NCBI GenBank assembly: GCA_049509675.1
Contig: JBEKZQ010000161.1
Span: 1 to 13,708 of the forward strand
DNA: 13,708 bases
Direction of reading: 5' to 3'
DNA from: JBEKZQ01 sp049509675
GTDB lineage: Bacteria > Planctomycetota > Planctomycetia > Pirellulales > Thermoguttaceae
The notes under the pieces are model-generated. The model did no database searches, had not been told where the DNA came from, and saw only the letters and a program-made list of their open reading frames with translations. The position numbers and the translations under genes were made by a program. Positions 1 to 6,293 of the stretch are shown piece after piece. Numbering within the stretch: position 1 is the stretch's first letter; each line of letters starts with the position of its first letter.

Positions 1-194
1 CAGTGCGACGCAAGCGGATTCTTGAATGCGAATTTGCCCTTGGTCAAGGAACAAGCGATAACAAGGGACCAGACGAGCACTTACGCCTTCGAAGCGAGGC
101 TAGCTGCGGAACCGCTGCGTGCCGGGTGTACCTGTTGCCGCCCCCCTTTGACGTATCGCGGGCGAGGCGTAACAATAGTGTTGGTCATTCGCTT
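1..194. other. Leading stretch with no recognisable gene
   Basis: No tRNA cloverleaf, recognisable protein or known RNA was found here. Short open frames exist on both strands, but their translations resemble no family I know. They look like shadows of GC-rich sequence. The only signal I can support is a promoter-like pair near its right end, placed to drive the SRP RNA gene. Confidence 0.5.
148..176 (+). promoter_or_regulatory. Candidate sigma-70-type promoter of the SRP RNA gene
   Basis: TTGACG at 148-153 is followed after 17 bases by AACAAT at 171-176. The first hexamer matches the -35 consensus in five of six positions and the second resembles a -10 box in four of six. Transcription would start at about 183, just upstream of the long outer stem of the SRP RNA. 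Motif matching alone supports this, and planctomycete promoters are poorly defined, so it is tentative. Confidence 0.35.
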
Positions 195-314
195 GCGACG
201 GCGTCCGATGAGAGGCCCCCGTAATGGGGACCTGTGAACCTGGTCAGGGGCGAAAGTCAGCAGCCATAAGCAGTCAGCTCCAGGTACGGTGGGCCTCTCG
301 TCAGACGCCGTCGT
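195..314 (+). ncRNA. ffs: Signal recognition particle RNA, small (4.5S-like) type
   Basis: This RNA is the scaffold of the signal recognition particle and binds Ffh to target membrane proteins co-translationally. The domain IV signature is plain: GTCAGG at 243-248, a short stem closed by a GAAA tetraloop at 252-255, then AGCAGCC at 259-265. The flanking CTGT (232-235) and GCAG (270-273) pair as in E. coli 4.5S RNA. CCGTA 219-223 pairs with TACGG 285-289, and GAGAGGCCC 210-218 pairs perfectly with GGGCCTCTC 291-299. The stem continues outward to about 195/314 with one mismatch and G-T pairs. I see no convincing Alu-domain sequence, so I call it the small type. The exact ends are uncertain; 210-299 is secure. 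The position upstream of dnaX-ybaB-recR recalls B. subtilis. Confidence 0.9.
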
Positions 315-325
315 TCGGCCGTGAA

Positions 326-401
326 GGGGACAGGTCCGTGTTTTCGGTCCGCGCGTCATGGCCAGCACATTGCCATTTGGCCGAAAAACGGACCAGTCCC
401 C
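326..401. repeat. REP-like composite hairpin between ffs and dnaX
   Basis: GGGGAC-A-GGTCCGT (326-339) pairs with ACGGACC-A-GTCCCC (388-401). The stem then continues through TTTTCGG (341-347) with CCGAAAA (381-387), leaving G340 bulged. Inside the loop a second stem pairs ATGGC 358-362 with GCCAT 372-376. The symmetric A/A mismatch and single bulge make this a well-formed extragenic palindrome. I associate this sequence type with dispersed repeats in planctomycete-like genomes, but the copy number cannot be judged here. It could end ffs transcription or shape the dnaX leader, although no T-run follows the stem. Confidence 0.75.
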
Positions 402-440
402 GGCCCGTGGAAGCAGTACCATCTTCGGTGCCGGAGTCGT

Positions 441-1220
441 ATGCCTGATCCGATCGATACTCTCGAACATCCCCCGTTGCCCGCGCCGCGGTCTTACGTG
501 GTCGTGGCCCGCCGCTATCGCCCCCAGACCTTCGCCGACCTGATCGGCCAGGAGCACGTGGCGCAGGCCCTGAGCAACGCGATTACCACGCAACGCGTCG
601 GCCACGCCTATCTGTTCACCGGGGCCCGCGGCGTCGGCAAGACCTCGGCCGCCCGGATTCTGGCCAAGAGCCTCAATTGTGTGCGCGGCCCCGCGCCCAT
701 TCCCTGCAACGAGTGCGACATCTGCCGCAGCATTGGTTTCGGCGATGACGTGGACGTGCTGGAGATCGACGGGGCCAGCAACCGCGGCATCGACGAGATT
801 CGCCAGTTGCGGCAGAACGTGAACGTGCGGCCCAGTCGCGCCCGCTTCAAGATTTATATCATCGACGAAGTCCACATGCTCACGCGGGAGGCGTTCAACG
901 CACTGTTGAAGACGCTGGAAGAGCCCCCCGAACACGTGAAATTCATCTTCTGCACCACCGAACCGACGAAAATCCCCATCACCATCCTGTCGCGGTGTCA
1001 GCGTTTCGATTTTGCGGGGATTTCCAGCCGCTCGATCGCCATGCGGTTGCGGCCTTCGCTCCGCAGCACATCACGGTGGCCGACGTTCATGGCATGCTGG
1101 GCACCGCCGGCGACGAGCGGCTGGGAGCGATTGTTCGGCACCTGGTCCAGCGGAACCCGGCCGGGGCCTTGGCCGAACTGGAGACGGCCATCGGCCAAGG
1201 GGTCGATGCCGGGCTGTTGA
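441..1220 (+). CDS. dnaX: DNA polymerase III gamma/tau subunit, N-terminal part (gene broken near 1050)
   Basis: This encodes the ATPase of the clamp loader, which opens the beta clamp and loads it on primed DNA. The start at 441 follows GGAG at 433-436, and the protein enters the family fold at once (VVVARRYRPQTFADLIGQ, residues 20-37). Walker A GARGVGKT is at residues 61-68, the zinc cysteines are C80, C89, C92 and C95, Walker B IIDEVH is at 140-145, and the SRC motif is at 184-186. Family similarity holds to SIAMRLR (codons to about 1052). After that the frame gives unrelated sequence up to the stop at 1218-1220. The homologous frame resumes as a separate reading frame, listed as the next gene entry. 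If real, the product would be a 259-residue protein with an ATP site but no sensor-2 arginine, lid or collar. An assembly error is the likeliest explanation for an essential gene. Confidence 0.88.
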   Translation: MPDPIDTLEHPPLPAPRSYVVVARRYRPQTFADLIGQEHVAQALSNAITTQRVGHAYLFTGARGVGKTSAARILAKSLNCVRGPAPIPCNECDICRSIGFGDDVDVLEIDGASNRGIDEIRQLRQNVNVRPSRARFKIYIIDEVHMLTREAFNALLKTLEEPPEHVKFIFCTTEPTKIPITILSRCQRFDFAGISSRSIAMRLRPSLRSTSRWPTFMACWAPPATSGWERLFGTWSSGTRPGPWPNWRRPSAKGSMPGC

Positions 1221-2083
1221 TCGAGCAGCTTTTCGGCTATTTTCGCGACTGCATGTTAGCCAGCGTCGGTTGCAATGCCGAAGCGTTCTTGTATGCCGCG
1301 CCGTCGCGCAGCGAGGAGGTGGTGGAGGCGGCCCGGCGGTTGGGATTACACACCGTGCTGGCCATGATGCAGATCCTCGATCAGGCCCTGTCGCGAATGA
1401 GGCTGAGCACGCAGGCCCGCATCCTGGCCGAGTTGGCCCTGGTGCGAATCTGCCACTTGGAGGACTTGGACGAGCTGGCCGGCTTGATTGAGCAATTGCG
1501 GCAGGGTCTTCCCGCAGGCTTGCCGTCGGCAGCGCGGCCGGCCGTCTCGCTTGCCCCGCCGAGTGCGCCAATTGCTCCGGGCGCAACTGCAAAAAAAAAC
1601 GTTGAGCCGCCCCCCCCGGTAGCCGTTCAGCAGGGCGCGGCCGAGAACATGGACTCGCTCCCTTCTGCGGTACTACCGCTCAGTGCGGCGAGTGTGGGCG
1701 AGGTCTGGAGTCGGGCACTGGAAAGGCTGTCCGGGATGCTCTTGGAGCAGGCCCGGCTTTTCGATAGCGTGACGCTGGCCGCGCCCAACCGGCTGGCCGT
1801 GTCGTTCAAGGCCGTGTATGCACTGGCCCGATCGTTGTGTCAACGGCCGGAACACATGGCCCGTTTCGAGCGGGCCCTGGCCGACGTGACCGGCCAGGCC
1901 GTCGGAGTAGAATTCATCGTGGCGGAAGAAGGCGCGAGCGACGCGGGCGCGGCTGCGACGGTCCGCAGCGTGCCGCCGCACCAACGGCTCTTCGAGGCCG
2001 CCAAGCATCCGTTGCTCCGCCGTGCCAATGAACTATTTGGGGCGCAACCAACGCGAGTCGACCTGGACGAACGGGAGACGTAA
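995..2083 (+). CDS. dnaX: DNA polymerase III gamma/tau subunit, C-terminal part
   Basis: This is the remainder of the clamp-loader gene in a different frame. A GTG at 995 can open the frame, but true homology begins only near 1053 (AFAPQHITVADVHGMLGTA), the stretch after the lid in other DnaX proteins. The oligomerisation/collar domain follows (to about 1490), then a Pro/Ala-rich linker with a nine-A run, then a tau-specific C-terminal domain (EVWSRALERL... to the stop at 2081). Roughly 35 residues expected between the two parts are absent, including the sensor-2 GSMRD-type motif. Seven bases separate the stop from ybaB, so dnaX, ybaB and recR probably share a transcript. A start at 995 is unlikely to be used in nature. 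Confidence 0.82.
   Translation: MSAFRFCGDFQPLDRHAVAAFAPQHITVADVHGMLGTAGDERLGAIVRHLVQRNPAGALAELETAIGQGVDAGLLIEQLFGYFRDCMLASVGCNAEAFLYAAPSRSEEVVEAARRLGLHTVLAMMQILDQALSRMRLSTQARILAELALVRICHLEDLDELAGLIEQLRQGLPAGLPSAARPAVSLAPPSAPIAPGATAKKNVEPPPPVAVQQGAAENMDSLPSAVLPLSAASVGEVWSRALERLSGMLLEQARLFDSVTLAAPNRLAVSFKAVYALARSLCQRPEHMARFERALADVTGQAVGVEFIVAEEGASDAGAAATVRSVPPHQRLFEAAKHPLLRRANELFGAQPTRVDLDERET
1041..1056 (+). other. Deletion and frameshift junction inside dnaX
   Basis: Upstream, DnaX codons begin at positions divisible by three; downstream they begin at positions leaving remainder two. Homology passes from SIAMRLR directly to AFAPQHITV. In E. coli DnaX about 38 residues lie between the equivalent points, including the GSLRD sensor-2 motif. 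The missing DNA is therefore about 100-110 bases, with a length of remainder one modulo three. This is loss of sequence, not only a frame slip. Confidence 0.8.
1591..1605 (+). promoter_or_regulatory. A9 slippage site for gamma/tau production in dnaX
   Basis: Nine A at 1591-1599 are read GCA AAA AAA AAC in the tau frame. A -1 shift gives AAA CGT TGA with a stop at 1603-1605. A +1 shift meets TAG at 1620-1622. Thermus thermophilus dnaX makes gamma by transcriptional slippage on an A9 run, and E. coli uses ribosomal -1 shifting on A-AAA-AAG. The position, between the collar and the tau domain, is where gamma should end. A run of eight C follows at 1610-1617. No strong downstream stem is visible, which favours transcriptional slippage. 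Confidence 0.6.
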
Positions 2084-2090
2084 GCCAGCC

Positions 2091-2459
2091 ATGTTCAAAG
2101 GACTTTCCAATCTCGGCAACTTGTTGAAGCAGGCCCAGCAGTTTGGCGGGCAAATGGAAAAGTTGACCGAGGAGCTGAAGAATCGTCGCGCCACCGGCGC
2201 CGCCGGGGGCGGCATGATCGAGGTCGAGATCAACGGCGCAATGGAACTGCTCCGCTGCCGCATCGATCCGCAATTAATCGCCCAAGGGGACCGGGAACTG
2301 ATCGAAGACCTGGTCGTTGCGGCCGTCAACCAGGCGCTGGTCAATGCCAAGAAAATGCACGCCGAGGCCCTCAAAGACATGACGGGCGGCCTGCAACTGC
2401 CGGGTTTGCAGGAGGCCTTGGAGAAGCTCGGCGGCATCGAGGGCCCGGAAAACGCCTAG
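2091..2459 (+). CDS. ybaB: YbaB/EbfC family nucleoid-associated protein
   Basis: This is a small DNA-binding protein of 122 residues that acts as a dimer on the nucleoid. YbaB proteins are encoded almost universally between dnaX and recR. The sequence has the family layout: an N-terminal amphipathic helix (LGNLLKQAQQFGGQMEKLTEEL, shown here in part: residues 8-20 LGNLLKQAQQFGG), a central beta region with GGGMIEVEINGAMELL near residues 41-56, and a C-terminal helix with DLVVAAVNQAL and KKMHAE. The start at 2091 removes a 23-residue extension that would overlap the end of dnaX. No strong ribosome binding site is present. The gene starts 7 bases after dnaX and ends 13 bases before recR, consistent with one operon. 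Length and order are ordinary for the family. Confidence 0.93.
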   Translation: MFKGLSNLGNLLKQAQQFGGQMEKLTEELKNRRATGAAGGGMIEVEINGAMELLRCRIDPQLIAQGDRELIEDLVVAAVNQALVNAKKMHAEALKDMTGGLQLPGLQEALEKLGGIEGPENA

Positions 2460-2472
2460 CAGGCCAAAGACT

Positions 2473-3072
2473 ATGCCCGAGCTTACCCGATCGGTTACCG
2501 ACTTGATTAACGAACTGGCGAAGATGCCCGGCATAGGCAAAAAGTCGGCGGAGCGGCTGGCGTATTATATCTTGCGGATCGGAAATACGGAGGCCCTGGC
2601 CCTGGCCGATGCGATCCGCAATGTCAAGCAGAACGTCCGATATTGCCGCGACTGTTATAATTTGGCGGAGGAAGAGTTGTGCGAGATCTGCCGCGACCCC
2701 AAGCGGCAGCGCGAGTTGCTGTGCGTGGTCGAGCAGCCGCGGGATCTGATGGCCTTGGAGCAGTCGGGCGCATATCGCGGGTTGTATCACGTGCTGCTGG
2801 GCCGGATTGCTCCGTTGGAAGGGATTGGGCCGGAACAATTGACCATCGATGGCCTGATAAATCGCGTGCGGAGCGAGCCGGTGAAGGAAGTGATCATGGC
2901 CACCAATCCCACGGTCGAGGGCGACGGCACGGCGCTGTACATCTCCAACCTGTTGGCCGATCTGCCCGTGCGCGTCACGCGGTTGGCGCGTGGAATTACC
3001 TCCGGCAGCGTGCTAGAATTTGCTAACAAGGAGATCCTCGCCGATGCCATGAGCGGGCGGCAGGCGTTTTAG
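2473..3072 (+). CDS. recR: Recombination mediator protein RecR
   Basis: RecR works with RecO (and RecF) to load RecA on single-stranded DNA at gaps and stalled forks. The 199-residue length is normal. A helix-hairpin-helix (KMPGIGKKSAERLAYY, residues 17-32) is followed by a four-cysteine zinc motif at C58, C61, C70 and C73. The Toprim domain starts near LLCVVEQPRDL. The conserved ATNPTVEGDGTALYI stretch comes next, and the C-terminal part (VTRLARGITSGSVLEF) carries the usual Walker-B-like segment. The start is ATG at 2473, 13 bases after ybaB; the Shine-Dalgarno match is poor, as for ybaB. This is an intact and conventional family member. Confidence 0.97.
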   Translation: MPELTRSVTDLINELAKMPGIGKKSAERLAYYILRIGNTEALALADAIRNVKQNVRYCRDCYNLAEEELCEICRDPKRQRELLCVVEQPRDLMALEQSGAYRGLYHVLLGRIAPLEGIGPEQLTIDGLINRVRSEPVKEVIMATNPTVEGDGTALYISNLLADLPVRVTRLARGITSGSVLEFANKEILADAMSGRQAF

Positions 3073-3086
3073 AGTCGGACATGTGC

Positions 3087-3112
3087 GATTTGAAATCTGA
3101 GATTTGAGATTC
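3087..3112. repeat. Short imperfect TGARATY-type repeats before rpoN
   Basis: The gap between recR and rpoN is AT-rich compared with its surroundings. It carries consecutive TGAAATC, TGAGATT and TGAGATT units ending two bases before the rpoN start. I recall similar strings as dispersed intergenic repeats in planctomycete-like genomes, but cannot count copies here. It takes the place of a normal ribosome binding site for rpoN. Confidence 0.5.
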
Positions 3113-3113
3113 T

Positions 3114-4664
3114 ATGCGGCTTTCGTTAGGTCAAGATCTGCGAATGGTTCAGAAGCAGGTGCTGGCGCCGCGGATGATCCAGTCGATGGAGATTCTGCAA
3201 CTGCCGATCCTGGCGCTGGAGGAGCGCATCGAGCAAGAGATGGAAGAGAACCCGGTCCTGGAACTGCAGGAGGAGGATCCCGATCTGCCGGCGGAACCGA
3301 AGGCCGAAGACGTTGTGGAAGCGCCCGATGCGCGCACCGAGGAAGAGCGCGAACTGGTGATCGACGAGACGCACAACAACGAGGACGACTTCGAGCGCCT
3401 GATGAAGATGGACGCCGACTTTCCCGAGCAGTTCGAGGAGCGTTCCCGTCCGTCGCGGGCCGAAACGGAAGAGGCGGGCGAGCGAAAGCTCGACGCCATG
3501 GCCAACGTGATCGCCAGGCCGCAGTCGCTGCAGGATTATCTCCGCGATCAATTGACCTGGTTCGACCTGGATCCCGAACTGCGGGCCATGGCCGAGCGGA
3601 TCATCTACAATCTCGACAGCAACGGTTATGTGCAAGGCCGCCTGGAGGATCTCTTCGGGGCGGAGGCCGGCAAGGAGCAGTTGGCGCGGGCCGGCCGGGC
3701 CCTGGCCCTGGTGCAGCGGCTCGATCCGCCCGGCGTGGCGGCACGCGATTTGCGCGAATGTCTCTTGTTGCAATTGACGCCCGGCATGCCGTATTACGAA
3801 CAACTCCGCACGCTGATCGCCTCGCATCTGGAAGACCTGGAACACAACCGGCTGCCGGCCATCAGCCGTCGCACCGGGTATTCGATCGAGCTGATCCAGG
3901 AATCGCTGCTTGAGCTGCGCAAGTTGAACCCGAAGCCGGGGGCCGACTTCAACGAATCGCTCGTGCCGCCGGTAACGCCCGACGTGTTCGTCGAGCAGGC
4001 CGACGACGGCAAGTACGTGGTGCGCTTGGAAGACGGCCGCACGCCGAGCCTGTTCATCAGTCCGTACTATCGCAAGCTGTTCGCCAGCGGCGAGGCGAAC
4101 CAGGAGGCGCGCGAGTACATCAAGCGGAAGATCAACTCGGCCCAGTGGCTCATCGAATCGATCCAGCAGCGCCGCAGCACGCTCACCCGCGTGGCCCAGG
4201 CCATCGTCGACCATCAAACCGAGTTTCTGAGCAAGGGGCCCGAGTCGATCGAGCCCTTGAAGATGCAACAGATTGCCGACAAGGTGGGCGTACACGTGAC
4301 GACGGTCAGCCGGGCGGTGGACGACAAGTGGATCCAGACCTCGCGGGGCATCTTCCCCCTGAAACGCTTCTTCTGCGGCGGGACCGTCGGCGCCGACGGC
4401 GAGGAAGTGGCCTGGGACACCATTCGCCTCAAACTGCAAGAGTTGATCGACAACGAGAGCAAGCAGCATCCCAAGAGCGACGAGCAGTTGGTGAAGGACC
4501 TTGCGGCCGCGGGGGTGACGGTCGCGCGCCGCACGGTGACCAAGTATCGCAAGGCCATGAACATTCCCAGCTCGCGTCAGCGTCGCGACTGGAGCGCGGC
4601 CGACGACGGGGCCCCGCCGACGCCAGAACCCGAAGCGGATGGCGAAGACGCGACCGGCGAGTAA
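3114..4664 (+). CDS. rpoN: RNA polymerase sigma-54 factor
   Basis: Sigma-54 directs RNA polymerase to -24/-12 promoters that need an AAA+ activator. The 516-residue protein has all regions. Region I is at about 1-50 (LSLGQDLRMVQKQVLAPRM, the Gln/Leu-rich activator-responsive helix with SMEILQLPILAL). An acidic region II follows at about 50-115. The core-binding region carries LQDYLRDQL and LDPPGVAARDLRECL. The helix-turn-helix is near 382-405 (MQQIADKVGVHVTTVSR, then PLKRFF). The RpoN box is ARRTVTKYRK at about 471-480, canonical ARRTVAKYRE with two changes. A 36-residue Pro/Glu/Asp-rich tail after the box is an extension. The start at 3114 gives the standard N-terminus. The gene may be cotranscribed with recR, 41 bases upstream, or use its own promoter. 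Confidence 0.97.
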   Translation: MRLSLGQDLRMVQKQVLAPRMIQSMEILQLPILALEERIEQEMEENPVLELQEEDPDLPAEPKAEDVVEAPDARTEEERELVIDETHNNEDDFERLMKMDADFPEQFEERSRPSRAETEEAGERKLDAMANVIARPQSLQDYLRDQLTWFDLDPELRAMAERIIYNLDSNGYVQGRLEDLFGAEAGKEQLARAGRALALVQRLDPPGVAARDLRECLLLQLTPGMPYYEQLRTLIASHLEDLEHNRLPAISRRTGYSIELIQESLLELRKLNPKPGADFNESLVPPVTPDVFVEQADDGKYVVRLEDGRTPSLFISPYYRKLFASGEANQEAREYIKRKINSAQWLIESIQQRRSTLTRVAQAIVDHQTEFLSKGPESIEPLKMQQIADKVGVHVTTVSRAVDDKWIQTSRGIFPLKRFFCGGTVGADGEEVAWDTIRLKLQELIDNESKQHPKSDEQLVKDLAAAGVTVARRTVTKYRKAMNIPSSRQRRDWSAADDGAPPTPEPEADGEDATGE

Positions 4665-4668
4665 ATTG

Positions 4669-4916
4669 GGTCTTGGGACGCCCTTTGACAGCGGTGCCAC
4701 TGGCTTGCCAGTGCTGTTCCCTTCCGCTTCTTGTCGCACTGAACGGCCGAGAATCGCTCCGCGTGGCTCGCCGCCGGAAGCGATCCATCCGCAGCGAACG
4801 GAGCAGCGACGCGGTACCACAGCCTCCGGCCCGCCTGCGGGCTTCGGCGATCCTCAATCGCAAGAGCCCGCCGGGAAGAGCACGGGCAAGCCCGTGGCAC
4901 CAGAAGACCCAAGACC
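4669..4916. repeat. Nested inverted-repeat element in the rpoN/MFS convergent junction
   Basis: The outer ends are GGTCTTGGG (4669-4677) and CCCAAGACC (4908-4916). Inside, 29-base arms 4693-4721 and 4873-4901 are inverted copies with 26 of 29 matches. Each arm is itself a palindrome: CACTGGC-TT-GCCAGTG on the left and CACGGGC-AA-GCCCGTG on the right. Two of the three differences are the two partners of one base pair, so pairing is kept. The element ends on the first base of the MFS stop codon and starts 5 bases after the rpoN stop codon. It may act as a bidirectional terminator. It holds no gene that I can support. Confidence 0.75.
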
Positions 4917-6187
4917 TAAGACGTTTCTTCCGGGCGGAGGTCGCGCAGGGAGCCGATCCGCAGAATTTGCGGCCAGAGCCGTGCGGCGGCGGCCACGATG
5001 AGGAGCGTGCCGATGCCGCCGCCAACCACCGATATTACGGGGCTGAACAGCCAAGCCGTGACTCCCGACTCCAGCCCGCCCAGGTGGTTCGAGGCCTCAA
5101 TGAAAATGTTGTTGACGGCCGAGACGCGGCCGCGCATGGCGTCGGGCGTCAACATCTGCACCAGCGAATGGCGGACCACGACGCTGATGTTGTCGAAGGC
5201 CCCCATGAGGAACATCATGGCGAAGGAGAGCCACAAGGAGCGCGACAGCCCGAAGACGATCGTGGTCAGTCCGAAGGCGGCCACCGCCCAGAGCATGGTC
5301 CAACCGGCCCGGCGCATGGGCGGCAAATGGGCCAGCACAAGCGACATCGCGATCGCCCCGGCCGCTTCGGCGGCAGTCAAGTAGCCGACCGCGGCCGGCC
5401 CGGCCTTGAGAATCTCCTGGGCAAATACCGGCAGCAGATAGGTGCAGCCGCCCACCAGCACGGCAAACAGGTCCAGCGTGATCGTGGCCAGGATCGGCTT
5501 GCGGCTCCACACGAAACGCACGCCGGCCATCAGGCTCTCCAACGACAGCGATTGCAGGGCCTGTTGGAGCCGCGGGCGGGGGATGGCGGCCAGGGCCACC
5601 AGCGACAGCAGCCGGCACGCCACCACCGTGGCCAAGGCGATGGGTACGCCGTCGTGCAGGCCGACGAGTCGTCCGCCCACGGCCGCCCCGATCATGAAGG
5701 CGATCTGAAAGACGCTGCTGTTCCAGGCCACCGCCTGGCTGAAATTCACGATCGGAATCAATTGCGGCAGCAGCGCCGAGCGCGACGGTCCGCCCAGGGC
5801 CTGGCCCACCGCGCTAATGGCCAGCAACAGGTAGATCCAAGCCACCGAGGCATCGCGCCAGCAGGCAACGGTCAAGCCCAACGACACCACGGTCGTGACG
5901 CCCACCATGCCCGCCAGCACCCAACGGCGGTCCCAGCGATCGGCCAGGTGCCCGGCGGGAATCGCCAGCACGATCACCGGTAGGGCCTGCGTCAGGCCCA
6001 GCCAGCCCAAGGCCAGCGGGTCGCCGGTCTGGGCGTAGACATAGACGGCCAAGGCCACGGTCTCGATCTGCCGGGCAAAGGTCATCAGGAACCAACTCGA
6101 AGTGTAGAGTTGGTAGGCCCGCAGCCGCCAAATGGCGTATGGCGCCGCAGGTGGCGCAGGGTCGGTGGGTTCGGGTGCAACAGGCAT
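4916..6187 (-). CDS. MFS transporter, EntS/MFS_3-like exporter
   Basis: This is a 423-residue inner-membrane carrier with about twelve hydrophobic segments, probably a proton-driven drug or siderophore exporter. After a Pro/Ala-rich cytoplasmic N-terminus (1-17) comes the segment WRLRAYQLYTSSWFLMTFAR, typical of the MFS_3/EntS group. The loop 2-3 motif A is GHLADRWDRR at residues 79-88. The PSRSALLPQLIP stretch and the second-half repeat RGRVSAVNNIFIEASNHLG also fit this group. The start at 6187 gives a normal N-terminus, with no good ribosome binding site. It is divergent from tetR, 106 bases away, and the palindromic operator lies in between, so regulation by that TetR is plausible. The substrate cannot be told from sequence. 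Confidence 0.88.
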   Translation of the reverse strand: MPVAPEPTDPAPPAAPYAIWRLRAYQLYTSSWFLMTFARQIETVALAVYVYAQTGDPLALGWLGLTQALPVIVLAIPAGHLADRWDRRWVLAGMVGVTTVVSLGLTVACWRDASVAWIYLLLAISAVGQALGGPSRSALLPQLIPIVNFSQAVAWNSSVFQIAFMIGAAVGGRLVGLHDGVPIALATVVACRLLSLVALAAIPRPRLQQALQSLSLESLMAGVRFVWSRKPILATITLDLFAVLVGGCTYLLPVFAQEILKAGPAAVGYLTAAEAAGAIAMSLVLAHLPPMRRAGWTMLWAVAAFGLTTIVFGLSRSLWLSFAMMFLMGAFDNISVVVRHSLVQMLTPDAMRGRVSAVNNIFIEASNHLGGLESGVTAWLFSPVISVVGGGIGTLLIVAAAARLWPQILRIGSLRDLRPEETS

Positions 6188-6255
6188 ATCAAGTAGGGTA
6201 ACGCAAAGTCGGATCAGGAAAAAGAGTACGCCACATTTTCACTACCGTCCGCTCC

Positions 6256-6277
6256 ATTGTGAATGTATAATCACAAT
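6256..6277. promoter_or_regulatory. Probable TetR operator O1 overlapping the tetR -10 box
   Basis: ATTGTGA (6256-6262) and TCACAAT (6271-6277) form a perfect inverted repeat with an 8-base spacer. A TATAAT box at 6266-6271 sits inside it, so a bound dimer would block RNA polymerase. It lies in the MFS/tetR divergent gap and so could act on both genes. No good -35 hexamer is visible. A 17/22 relative lies at 6899-6920. Confidence 0.75.
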
Positions 6278-6293
6278 AGGAGGTGCAAGCGCC

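Noticed and set aside
1..194. tRNA gene or SRP Alu domain upstream of ffs
   Set aside because: I found no cloverleaf with a T-loop and CCA-stem pattern, and no convincing Alu core sequence. The RNA fits the small bacterial type.
81..935. 284-codon minus-strand frame over ffs and the dnaX start
   Set aside because: It is antisense to a clear SRP RNA and to DnaX Walker motifs, with no recognisable domain.
1041..1056. Programmed ribosomal frameshift as the sole explanation of the dnaX frame change
   Set aside because: A frame slip cannot explain the absent lid/sensor-2 codons, and no slippery heptamer is present here. The A9 run lies further down.
3126..4820. 564-codon open frame on the minus strand
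   Set aside because: It lies opposite the intact rpoN gene, its translation resembles no family, and it is a typical GC-rich antisense shadow.
4145..5983. 612-codon open frame on the plus strand
   Set aside because: It crosses the end of rpoN, the repeat element and the antisense of the MFS gene. Its His/Gln/Arg-rich composition fits a shadow frame.
6132..6293. Longer TetR protein starting at the ATG at 6132
   Set aside because: It would read through the operator, TATAAT box and AGGAGG site, and would overlap the start of the divergent MFS gene. GTG at 6294 fits the family length.
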